Source of the DNA: Pleodorina starrii
Taxonomy: Eukaryota; Chlorophyta; Chlorophyceae; Chlamydomonadales; Volvocaceae
DNA length: 64,000 bases
Assembly: GCA_030267565.1 (NCBI GenBank)
Contig: BRXU01000011.1
Span: 1,664,501-1,728,500 of the forward strand
Direction of reading: 5' to 3'
Position 1 is the first letter of the stretch. Each line of letters starts with the position of its first letter. The position numbers were made by a program, and so were the translations under genes. The notes under the pieces are model-generated. The model worked only from the letters and a program-made list of their open reading frames with translations. It had not been told where the DNA came from and searched no databases. This document shows, in pieces, positions 36,143 to 47,900 of this stretch.

Positions 36143-36914
36143 GCTGCCGCTGAAAGTGATACAATGACGGCTGCCGCTATGAAGGGGCTGGGCTGCTGCT
36201 GCTGCTAAAACCCGCCCTTGTCAGACGCGCAATTGGTAGATGTGCAGCATACCGTTTCACTGCGAAGCGGTCCGCACATTACATATCTGGAGTTGCCCAC
36301 TCCGCTCCGCTCTTGACGATAAATTGGCGTCTGGAAGCAGTCAGTTGATCACGCAGACCACGTGTGTTGCCGGAACGCTTGTGTAAAGATGTATATGTTG
36401 TTAAACCCAATGGTACAAGGGAGGGAGGGTTAATATGTGAACTGTGCAGTCGGGTTCCGGCATATCCCCCGGGAGAATACGCAACACCCGACATGTGCCA
36501 CCACGACACCGCCTCCCACCAAAAGGCACCCAAAGCGGCAACGAAGCCGTCCAACCGCCCCTCCACTCCACTCCACTGCACTCCACTCCACCTCCCCTGT
36601 TGCATCACTCCACTCTCCTCCCGCTCTCCTGCCGACGCAAGGACAGCCTCCACATACCGCACCCACAGAGACCGACGTCGTGCACTAACAAATTTACTTC
36701 GAAAGTTTGAATCGGTCGGCTGCGCGACCATCGACCGAAGTCACGGTACCGTACTCCCCTCAGTCGGAGTCAGCATCGCCGAACGAGAGAGGGGAAGAGT
36801 GACCTCTCCACCCGTCTTCGCTCTTACATCATGTCGCTACCTCGGCACTGAGTTCCGCGCCAGATGCCGGCTGCTGCGTCTCGCCACTCCACAGCTCACG
36901 CCGCCGCGCCGCAC
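36143..36914. other. Spacer between the SAM and PAF-acetylhydrolase genes
   Basis: Both neighbours are on the minus strand, so this holds the 3' end of the lipase gene and the 5' end, possibly a first exon, of the SAM gene. A CACTCCACTC-type repeat lies at 36560-36615. No coding exon could be placed with confidence. Confidence 0.4.
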
Positions 36915-37043
36915 TCACCCTCCTTCCCTCCCCGCCACCAGCCGCAATATGGCCAACCACTCGCCCACGCCCTCCTGGTAGGGCTCCAGATCGCTCTCCC
37001 GAACAGGCCGAGAAGCCGCGCTCGTCGCCGCTGCCGCCGCCGC

Positions 37044-37079
<36 letters not shown>

Positions 37080-37163
37080 CGTCGCGGCCGTCGCGGCGCC
37101 CGCCGTCGCGCCACCCGCCGCGTCCAGATCCACGGTCTTATCTGTCTCCGCAGAGGGCGCCTC

Positions 37164-37244
<81 letters not shown>

Positions 37245-37251
37245 CTGCTGG

Positions 37252-37289
<38 letters not shown>

Positions 37290-40272
37290 CCCCAGGTCCT
37301 GATGCGGCTGCGGCTGCTGCTGCGGTGTCAGGTGGCGGGACAGGAAGTGGGAGATGCACCACATGTTGATCTGGTGGGCCTGCGGGGCGGGGCGGGGCGG
37401 GGCGGGGCGGGGCGGGGCGGGGCGGGGGGGCACCGGGTACGGCGGGCGGGAGCGGCGAGGGAGGGAGGGAGGGGGAGAGAGACAGAAAGCGTCACGACTC
37501 ACGAGGGCCTTAACGGGGGATGGGGGATGGCAAATCGGGAGCTCCAGCCCCCCTCCAGCGCCCCCCCACCACAGGTCCACAGCCCCCACTTCAGCCCCCA
37601 GACCGCGTCTCGCAGTGTCCCGACCCTCCCCGACCCGACCCGACCCGGGACCCACCCTCCGCGGCTCCAAACTGGATCGAATGCCCAACAGCCGCAGCAG
37701 CGCACTGAGCGTCTTTCCAAACAGCAACATGACGTCATCGAAGTTGGTGTGGGTGCTGCCGCGAGGCACCGCCAGAACCGCACCGCCGCCGCCGGCAGCC
37801 GCCGCCGCGAGCACTCGCTCCTGATTACCCCCACCGCACTTGAGCTTGCCTGCGGGGGTGCGGGGGGGCGGCGGCGCGCGTAGTAGGGTGGCCACAGGGG
37901 GCCCCGCGGCGGGCGGCCGGCGGGGCGGCAGCGCCTCGTCAATGTCGCGGAGGGAGGCAGGGTTTGCGGTATTGTTTGGCTATGGTAGCACCCGCCTACC
38001 ACCCGCGCATCAACCACCCGTGCCCTCCTGGCGGTGATACCGTTCGGCAGCTCAACTCGCCTCCGCGCTCGCACCATCGCCCCGGGGGACCCATCCCCCA
38101 TCCCGGCGGGTAGGGGTAGCTAGGTAGCTAGGTAGAAAGGTAGGTAAGTAGGTAGGCAGGTAACACATAGGTACCTTCCGCGTTGGGTGTGTTCCAGTCA
38201 TCGCTGCCGATAACCAGCAGCGGTGCGGCGTGCGGGTTGACCCAGCGGTTGACGACGGGCCACGCCTCGTCAAAGCAGTCCCTGCGGGGACCCACGGGTC
38301 GGACACAGGCAACGGCTGACCCACGGGTCGGATACAGGATCTGACCCATGGGTCATGCGCAACTCCCCACAATCAAAACCCTTCTCGCGAAGAACCGTCC
38401 ATCTTACCCTACACGCGCGCAGCCCTTTCCGAAGCCCCCAATCCCCCGCCCCCAACCCCCCCGCCCCTCCCCGCCTACCACCAGGGGTCCAGGCTCACCG
38501 CCGCCCGGAAGTACGGCAGTGCGGCCGCCGCAGCCGCCGCCGTGGCGCCGCCATAGCTGTGCCCCGCCACCACCGCCCGCTGCATGTCCAGTCGCCCGCG
38601 CAGACTGTCCGCCACCGCTGCAGGCAGTTCCCGCAGCACCAGACCGCCACTGCCGCCGGATGTGCACAGCGTGCCTGACGGTTAAAACGGGGCAGGTCAG
38701 GTCAGGGGGTAAAGAGAGATGAAAGATGAACCGGGACGGGAGCGGAAAGGGTCGATGGCAAAGATGAAGGTTAGGGCGCAAGGGCGCGGCGGGGGGCCAG
38801 GCGGCCGATGGGGCGACTGGAGGGGCCGACAATGGGGGCGCTGCTGTCAACGGCGTCACGGCGGGCGGTGGGACGAGGTACCGGGATGCTTGCCTTGAAA
38901 ACGGAGGAACGTACCGTGCACCCTGCCGTACTGTTCGGCGCGGTATTGCTCCATATGGTGGGGTGACCAGATGAGGTTGTGGGGTTTGACGAAGCGTCAG
39001 CCGTCAGACGCGGCGACTGGCGCAGGCGAGCCCTAATAAGGCTGCCCGGCCGGTCCGGTCCGGTCTCAGAAAGGCCCTAATGCTCATCAACAGCGACCCG
39101 TCCACCGGCCCTCTCCACTCACCCCTGTTCAGACCCTCCAGCAGACCGTACGCCGCTGCCACCTCCGCCACCCGGTGCCGTGTCTTGCGCAGCTGCTCGG
39201 GCTTATCCCCCAGGCCGCCGTAAAAACACCACTCGCTGCCGCCGCCGCTGCCGGTGGCGCCGACGGCAGCCGCACACTCGCCCGCGGCCGGAGCCCGGGC
39301 GGCGCCGTCTGCGGCGGCGGCGGCGGCGGCGGGAGATGCCGCGGCGGCGGCGGCGGCGCCGGCGGCCGTCCCCGTGGGGTGAAGGCGAGGCAGTCGGGCG
39401 CAGCTGGCGCTTCCGTCGCTGTGCTCCAGAGCCAACACCACGTAGCCCTGCAGGAGGGGTCAGCGGGTGCCCCCGTCAGCGGGTGCAGCGGCGGCAGCGG
39501 CGAAGGTGATGTTGGGATGGGCTCGTAGCATAGCGCGCGTGTGTATTAATGTGTGTGTATGTACCGCAGCTGTTGTCCTCCCCCGAGCGTTTACCCCCCC
39601 CCGCCCCCCCCCCGGTACCTGGGAGGCGAGCTCGATGCAGATGCTGCTGTAGGCGTTACGAGTGCCCGCCAGCCTGCGCGCGGTGGGGCCGGCGAAGGCG
39701 GGGGCGGGGAAGGCGGGCGCCGGCGGCGGAGGCCCAGAAAGTCAGCGACGGGGCTTACCGGATTACCCGATTTCCAAAGACAAACGGGCGGAAGCGGGGG
39801 AGGGTCCGGGGGAAGGGCGCGGGAGGGGCCGGGGAGGAGGAGGGGAGGTATCGGAGGTGCGGAGGCCGTGCAGCGGACCAGACCGAAGGCGGATGTGAGG
39901 CCGTGTGGAAGCGAGGGAAGGAGCGGGGTGAGGTGCTGTCGGGCGGGGTTTGGGGAGGCGCACGTGCGCCTCCGAGACGCATTCGTGGGCGCGCATTTGA
40001 GGAGCAATGGCCGATGGGGGAATTGGGGAATGATACGACGCTACGCCAGGGAGGGGGGGGGTCAGGTCAGCAGTCGGAACCTGCCAGTGGTGCCCCCTCC
40101 TGACACATGCCAACTTGCCAAGGCAGAAGTTTCAAATTCTGCGCAAAGTGCGGTTCGGCGGTCCGTGGGAGCGACGTGTGGATTACCCGTGGGAGAAGAC
40201 CACGACGGGGAAGGGCCCCGGGGCTGATGCCGGGCTCGCTGCCGGCGCATGGTAGTGGACGGGGAGGACCAT
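36915..40272 (-). CDS. PAF-acetylhydrolase-like lipase with polyGln C-terminus
   Basis: Exons in gene order: 40187-40272, 39619-39673, 39123-39447, 38479-38674, 38175-38281, 37656-37849 and 36915-37379, together 475 residues. The alpha/beta-hydrolase core matches the platelet-activating-factor acetylhydrolase family: VVVFSHG (oxyanion region), GYVVLALEHSDGSAS, the nucleophile elbow AGHSYGGATA (Ser), VSLDPWW (Asp) and GSTHTNFDD (His). The expected reaction is hydrolysis of short or oxidised sn-2 acyl chains from phospholipids. The last exon adds a tail with about 50 Gln, interrupted by His, then Thr/Ala runs and a C-terminal amphipathic segment. The start is uncertain: the frame is open further upstream to an ATG at 40440, and an acceptor-like GCGCAG lies at 40281-40286. 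Confidence 0.85.
37160..37293. repeat. CAG/CTG trinucleotide tract coding polyGln
   Basis: The last exon of the lipase gene contains a long CTG run (CAG on the coding strand), broken by GTG triplets that encode His. Confidence 0.95.
37383..37428. repeat. (GGGGC)n array in an intron
   Basis: About eight copies of GGGGC end in a G7 run, immediately upstream (on the gene strand) of the last lipase exon. The sequence could form quadruplexes close to the splice acceptor. Confidence 0.9.
38283..38355. repeat. Three near-palindromes of the type GACCCACGGGTC
   Basis: Three copies lie within 73 bases of lipase intron: GACCCACGGGTC twice and GACCCATGGGTC once. The spacers between them share GGAYACAGG-like sequence. 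Confidence 0.85.
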
Positions 40273-43200
40273 GCTGCTGCCTGCGCAGTGGGCATGTGCA
40301 TTTAGGTGTGGGATGAGGTGAGGGTGGGTGATGATGGTGCGTGGAAGAGGCGAGCGGGCCGTAGCGGGCCCGTTGTTTCGGCTGCGTGCCGGCTGGGCAT
40401 CGCAGCGGCTCGCGCGTGCTATCAAATGACTGACGGACATGTTAAATGCACATGCGTCAAATGGTCTAGCGCTGTATGGTGTCTTGAATGCCTGTAGTTT
40501 TTAAGGAGCCCACGGGCCAACCAGCGAGACTCGTAACTGCTCACCTAGCGCCCACGCTGCGCTGATCAGCGCGGAGCGCGCCATCTCAGTTTTCCACGTC
40601 TTTTTCGCCACCATCTTGAACACATAACCTGTTCGTTGTCAAAGCCAGCGCGCACGGTGAAGTGGAAAAAGTCCGGCTGTCACACATTCGGCAACGCCGT
40701 TTTTAGAAGCTCGAAAATATGATACGATGAGGCATATGGCCGTGTTCTCCCCAAAGCAAGCTTGAGGGCACGCAACGCACCCCGCGAAGTGGGCGAATCG
40801 CTCATCCATATGTCAGGCCTTAAAAGCAAATTAATACTCTGGAACATACCAATATAGCCCCTGCGCGTCAGACAGGATTGGGTTAGGGGACGATGGACGA
40901 AATTTGGGATGGCATCGATGCATCTGCCCCTTCCTCTGGAGCTGACCTGGCGTAGTTGATGTGCGGAATCCAGGTGCAAGGCAGCGTCCATGAGCGTTGG
41001 CAGGGGTAGAAGAGCCGCCCAGCGAGACGATCCACGTCGGGCGCAACACCCGTCCCCGACAGGTCCGCAACCCCCACTGGGAGCGGCCCTGTTGGGTTCA
41101 TTTCACCCGCCGCGCTCTATGAATGCAGCTTCGAAGACGTATGCGTGTAAACGTAGCTGCGTGATGTGTACATAATCAAGTATGTAATGTGTGCCGACCT
41201 GTCGCTGCTCCTACCTTAACTCACTCAAAGGGCCGTACTTTGCACGGCGCCCAGCTGTGTGAAAGCGAATCGCTGATCTTCAGTCCTAACAGCGCAGTTC
41301 ACACGCACAGGATGTGTGCGTCGGTTCTTCAAAGGCGATACGGCACGGGAGAGGCGTCAGGCGGCAGAATGCGTCATGACTTCTTCATTCATTCAAACAG
41401 GCGTTACACACCGGGCTCTTGGCATGTTCCGTCTTCCGTGGTCTCGTGCAGCCGCCAGCCCGACGTAAAGATCCATCAGCCCGATGGATCCCAAGTAGGT
41501 CACACCGACGGCGAAACAAAGGTGGATCAAGATTGACTGAACTGAACTGGACTGGCGCACATTGTCAGCCACGTTACCTAGCGCCGTTATCAGCCACGTC
41601 GTCCAGGGGCGGAGGGCCCGAATAAGAAGTATCGTACAGTGCGGCAAAAGGCACACTCTCCAGCTGGACATGAATCGCGCAAACACGCTTAATGCAACAA
41701 AAATTGAGACATGCACATCCCCGTAAGAGACGAAGAATCGCGTGCAGACCCTCGCCCGTCAACCCCCCGCCTCCTCTTTCCTGCGGCCGCGTTGCGCGCC
41801 GACGGGACCAGCCGCAACTCCGTGTGACCCCTCCGACCTCAACCTGAAACTACCAAACGGCAGCGTGCACTCGCTTCCCACACGCCTTCCGACCAGATTG
41901 CGTGCCTGACCGCTGGTCCCCGAGTAGCAGCAAACACCACACCGCGCCACGTGCCCCATTGCCCCTCCTCTGGCGCGAGGAGGGAGGGAGGGACGGAAGG
42001 AGGACAAAACGCCGACGCATCGGGACCGGGCATCGGGGCCGGGATGCACGCAGAAAATAAACCAACAGGCGCGGCTGCGCTCTGCGCACACGACAACATG
42101 CACGGACGCAGCGGCAGCAGCTGGAGCGCCACCGACAACGCCGTCCGCCGTCTGCCCGCCGCACGCAACGATCGCCACTAGCTGGGTGCGCAGGGGATCG
42201 CGTCAAGTATGCCCCCACATGTACACGTGATTGTAAGGAAAATATTAGAATGTTCCGTCCTGCGCCGCGGGTGCGCGCGCCCCTCGAGTGGAGGCCCCCC
42301 TATCCCCCACTTTCTCCCCGCTCCCCCGCCCGATCACACATCCAAATGTGACACACCACGCTCACCTGTACGGCAAGGCCTTTTGCCCCCAACGGACCCC
42401 CTCGTCTTCGGGGTCGCTGTCAAAAGGTGGACACAACAAACGCGTGTGTGCGTGCTGTGCAAGATACTGCCCACTGAAGTACGGTAAAACCAGACCTCCC
42501 ATGTACTGCAAGACGTACGAGCTCGCTCAGCTGCCGACCTGCTCAGACAAAGACCGAACTCAACCAAACTCCGCCTGGTCCGGTGGGAGGCGCCACGGCT
42601 CTCGCCTGAAAGACAAACGACACGTGTGCGTGTGTGCATGGGAGTTGTGCCATCCTTCACGCCCGCACTTGTCAACTCCACACACACGCATACCCACCGG
42701 CTACAAGCCGCGCCCCGGCACGCCCTCCTCCTCTCTTTCTTCACCATTGTACCGGACTGTACTGATTTTTATTCATCTCGCTCCCGACCAGCCAACCATC
42801 AACCAGAATAACCCACACCCGATCGGATTGAGTTTCAGGGGTTCTCCGCCCTCCAGCCATGTGCCACATACGAGCGTCGATAACCCATTCACGTCACATG
42901 TATCAACACAGCCCAACTTACGGCTATTAACGCAAGGCCAGAGGCAAAGCGCCTCTGGGTCCGGGCGAGGCGGGGGGAAGACCGGCCCGCAGTGCGCAGA
43001 GCGGCACGCGGTCGAAGGGGATCATCTTGCACGGATACGCCGCACCCCCCAACCCTATGGCAAATACGTAGTTGCGTAACGAAGGCGTCGAGGGGGAGGG
43101 GTGGCGGTAGAAGGCGCCCTACCACGGCCCAACCGGCGAACAGTTTCCCATCACGGCGGCCTCCGCCTGCACAAGCCTCGCCTCGCCTCGCCTCGCGGGA

Positions 43201-44966
43201 AAGACCCACCCGACGCCTCGCCCTCGCCCTCGCCTCGACAAGACACCCGGCACCCGGACACGCGCGGCCGGCGCCAGTCGCGTGAGTCCTTCATCAATAA
43301 CCTCCGACTGAGAAGCCAAACACCGCCGCCCCATCACCACCACCATCAGCCGCAGCCGCAGCAGCAACAGCGGCGCTTGGTAACTGGGGCGCGTGTCGTC
43401 GCCCGCCGCCGCCGCAGCAACCCTGCGCCCCGCCTAGATTCCCCTTCCTCCGGGCCATTCTCCTCCTGGCCCCCCCCACCCCCGGTACACGCGAACGGTT
43501 GCAGCCCCAGCTTACCCCGTTCGCGCGCGCGAGTGAAATCTGGCCCGGTTCCCCGGACTGATGCAACATACACGCAAACACACACACTCACACATACACA
43601 AGCACGAGCGCGCGCATGCGCCGCAATTGCCTCCGAACATGTCTTGCTGTGGTGATGGTATAGTCAATAGCGCTGCGGCCACCCGTCCAAACCAGTACAT
43701 CCTGTTGTACGTCCTGTCGTACTTCGCAAGAGGTTCACACGATGTGTGCGCTGGGGCCCCCCCTGTGACCCCCCCCCCCCATGTGAGGCGGAGCGGGGCA
43801 CCAACTAACGCAGCGCTAATGTGCGCCTGCGGCGCGCGTGTCTCGTCCCTCCCCTTGCAGTACTCTTATTCGACCCGTCTCAGCTGGCCTTTGCCACCGC
43901 CACTGCCGACAAAGGATGGGCGCCGCCGCGGCGGCGGCAGCCACATCGGTCGAGGCAAGTTGTAGCGGCAACATCAGCAGCAGCAGCGGCAAGAGCTGAT
44001 GCCCGCACAGCAACAGGAAGCTATCAGGGCAGTGTGTCCAGTCCGTATTGTCTTCTCAAAGCAGCAGCCAGTCAGCCAGTCCGTTCGTCACCTGGCCGTC
44101 GCCGCAACCATCAACACCCGGCAACACGACAAAACATAGTCCGACAACAACCCAGCGCCATGACTTGATGAGACGGTGGCAACCAACAACCCGACGGGCC
44201 CTGCAAACGAGAGCCCCGCGCCACCCTGTGTCTCGGCCTGCCCTGTCCAGCGTGGCTCGCTGAACAGCACGGCCGGATAGCCAGCCAGTCAGTAGGACAG
44301 GCCGAGCGGCAAGACGAGATCTCGACCCGATTGGCGACCCGGGGCGGGGAGGCGCTGCCGGGACTCCGCTGGTGGGAACACCCACGCGACACGCGCGCGC
44401 TGTACCCCCCTTATTGCCACCGTCGATTAGGGCCTTTATCGACAAACAACAAAGTACCAGTTCCCTCCTTGCCCGGCCCCGGCACCTCGCCCTCTCCCCC
44501 CTCTCATTTCGTGATTAGCAAGTGTGTCTGTTACCCCGTGCGAACCATCACCAGCAACAGTGCACGCGCCGCGCGGCCCCCACTTCTCCGTCCACCTGCC
44601 CACATCGCCCACCTTCCTCGCGGGCCTCTCCCAGTCCCCAATTCTCACCCAATCTTCCCACACAATCTCAAAACCCACAACGCGTGCAAAACCCGAACAC
44701 GCAATCCCCAAGCCCTCCAACCACCTTCGCAAGCCACGACTCCAACGGATCGGATCACCGCGTGGCACATGCGCAACCGAACACCGCCCACACACACACA
44801 CACCGCTCGTGCGCGCGCGTGTGCGCCGCCCTCCCAATATTCACCCCTCCTCCTCCTCCTCCTCCTCCTCCTGGGGGCGCCCATATCTCGGGGCGACAGC
44901 CACGCGCCCTCCTCCTCCTCCTTACTCACCACACCCGCCCTGCCTCATCTCCATCTTCTCCCCCTT
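40273..44966. other. Gene-poor 4.7-kb interval
   Basis: This interval holds the 5' flank of the lipase gene and the 3' flank of the calcium-pump gene. The part from about 40500 to 41750 is less GC-rich. A 103-codon minus-strand frame at 40680-40991 has balanced composition but no known motif. Between 42200 and 44900 there are open frames with Pro/Ser/Arg-rich shadow-like composition, a CTCGC array at 43178-43201, a CA-rich run at 43565-43600 and a TCC run at 44847-44872. Confidence 0.4.
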
Positions 44967-47900
44967 TCACGACGCCGCCTTGGCTCCCCGCGCGTTCCCC
45001 GGGCTTCCCGACATGGCTCTCGAGCCCGACACCGTGCGCGCGCCCGAGGCGGTGCGGGCGCCGCCCGACACCGTGCGCCCGCCCACCGGCTTGCCCGACA
45101 GCGTCCGGCCCGTGGCGGCGTGCACACGCGTGCCGCGCAGGCAGTTCTCCGGCAGCACCTTGGTCACGAAGCGCGTGATGAGGCTGAGCGGGATGGCGCA
45201 GAAGCCAATGGCCACGGTGATGAGCCACTCCTGCCAGGTCAGCGGCTGCACCTTGAAGAATTTGCTGTTGATGAAAGGCACGTTGATAATCATGACCTGG
45301 AACACAATGGTAATGGCAATGACGCCGACGAAGATGGGGTTGGTCAGCAGGCCCACAAAGATGGTGTACTCGTCGTTGATGCGCCGCGCATTGATCTCGT
45401 TGAACACCTGGCAAAAGATAAAGGTATTGAACAGCACAGACAGCGCCGGGCGGTACTCGTCGTCCGTGTGGGCCGTGTAGTCGTCCTTCATCTTCTTCTC
45501 CGCAGAGGACCAGGCCTTGTAAAGGTCGCACTCGCCGCCGGCGCCCAGCTTGGCGGCGGCGTAGTCGCACATGGCCGTGCGCGCGTCCGACGGCACAAAC
45601 GTGGCAATCGTGGCGTTGCGCCACAGCGGATACAGCGCGCAGGACGGCGAGTTGATGGAAATCGAGTCGGGCTCGTCGTAGGGAAAGCCGCAGTAGTTCA
45701 TGATGCTGCACAGCTGCGCCTTGTTGGTGGCGGTGAGTGTGGTGTTACACTCGCGCAGCCACCATTTCTCGCGGCTCTCAATGTCGTAGCGGCCGTTGAA
45801 TTTGGAGGCGGTGAGAAACTTGGGCACGCCGTAGAGGATGAAAAACATCCAAAACAGCTGGTAGCAGCCCTGCACCAGAATGTGCTTCCACATGACGCGG
45901 GTGATGAGGTTCTCCTCGCGGCCATAGGGCTTCATGAGCAGCAGCTCGGGGTTGGGGTCCTCGGTAGCCAGAGCCAGCGCGCCCATCGTGTCCTGCAGGT
46001 GGGTTGCGGCGAGGGCGAGAGCGATAGGGGTTGCGGGGGCAGGTGGGAGGATTGAGGCGCAGGGGGGACAGGACAAGGGGGCGTAGGGGCGAGTGTGGGT
46101 GTGCGTGTGCGAGTGTGGGTTTGTGAGGCAGGTTAGGCCTGCCAGGCCCACACGCACCCAACCATACGCCCGCCCCCAACCCCACCACCACCCACCCATC
46201 CACACCTCCACCCACCCACCATGATGAGGTTGACCCACAGCAGCTGCAGCACATTGAGCGGCTCGTGGCCGTCAATGACCGCTCCGAAAAAGGCAATGAC
46301 CAGCGCCACGAAGTTGACCGTCAGCTGGAACATCAGGAACTTGCGGATGTTGGTGAACACGGAGCGGCCCCACAGAACCGACTTGACAATGGACGAAAAG
46401 TTGTCGTCCATGATGACAATGTCCGCCGCCTCCTTGGCCACCTCGGTGCCTGCACGACAACAGTTAGACATGTGAGTACGACAGGACAGGCAGGTTTGAG
46501 TCCACAGGTACCAAAGAGAGAAACGCACACACGCACCACAAGGGGCAAGGCCGTAAGTGCTGGGCGAGGGGATGCCTGGCCTCTGCAAAAACAGACCGCC
46601 CGCAACGACCGCAAGCCCTCCCTGCCTTCCCCCTCCTCCTGCTCCTGCTCTTCCTCTCCTCAACGCTCGACTCTCGTCGCTCACCGGCAATGCCCATGGC
46701 CAGGCCCACGTCGCTCTCCTTGAGCGCCGGCGCGTCGTTGGTGCCGTCTCCCGTCACCGCCACCACGTCGCCCTGCTGCTTGAGCATGCTGACCAGCGTG
46801 AGCTTGTCCTCGGGGGAGGAGCGGGCCAGCACACGCAGCTTGGGCAGCAGCGGCAGCAGCTCCTGGGCCGCCATCTTGCGGAAGTCGGGGCCCTCCAGCG
46901 CAATGGCGTCATCAGTCAGGATGCCGCACTCGCGGGCAATGTGCTGCGGGGGGCGGGGCGGGGCGGGACGGGGCAAGAGGGGAGAGGAGGGGCCCAAAGG
47001 GTCAGAGACACAGACAGCAAGCACGGCCGCACCCAGCCCACCCACCGCATCGCACCACCCAGATCCACCCAGACCCACACGCACCCAGCCCACCCAAACC
47101 CACATGCACCCAGCCCACCCAGACGCACCCAACCCACCAAGACCCACCCACCCAGACGCACACGCACCCAGACCCACACCCAGACGTCACGTTACCTGCG
47201 CGGTGTGGATGTTGTCGCCCGTCACCATCCGCACCGTGATGCCAGCGCGCTGGCACACGCGCACCGCCTCGGGCACCTCCTTGCGCACCGGGTCCTTGAT
47301 GCCCACAATGGCCATCGCCACCAGGTTGCGGTCCAGGTAGTCAGAGTCCTCGAAAAAGTCCGCGGGCCGCGAGTCGTCCACGAGCGGGTAATCGGTGTAG
47401 GTGAGGCAGATGCAGCGCAGGCCGCGCTTGGCCATCGAGGTAACGACCTCCACCAGCCGCGCGCGCTCCACCTCGGTCATTTCCACGATGCGGCCGCCGT
47501 CGTACATGCTCGTGCAGCGCTTGAGCACCCACTCCGCCGCGCCCTTGTTGTAGTGCCGGAACTTGTCCACATACTTGATGGTGGCAGAGGCCATCTTCTT
47601 GGCCGAGGAGAAGCCAAAGACCTGCGGTGGCGCGGGGGGTAGAACGGAATGAAGCGGAATGGAAGCGGAATGGAGAGTCGCACAGAGTAGGCAAAGCGCG
47701 GAAGGGAGGGTTTGTTTGTGCAGCAAGGGGTGCGTTACCACCCAGCTGACCTGTCCGTTGCAAGCCCGGTGCAAGAGACCCATGGCCGCCGCCCCCTGCT
47801 GCCGTACCCCGTGCCTGCCCCTCTGGCGCCACCTCCACCGCGCCATCATCACCGCCGCCGCCCCCTGCCGTACCTTGAACACACTCGCGTCGTACTCCTC

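Noticed and set aside
35277..36164. 295-codon Arg/Gln-rich minus frame overlapping the SAM gene
   Set aside because: It is the +1 shadow of the SAM gene frame. Only the other frame ends in a recognisable domain.
42288..43079. 263-codon plus-strand open frame in the gene-poor interval
   Set aside because: Pro/Ser/His-rich with no motif, no supporting splice sites and no similarity to a known family. Possible but unsupported.
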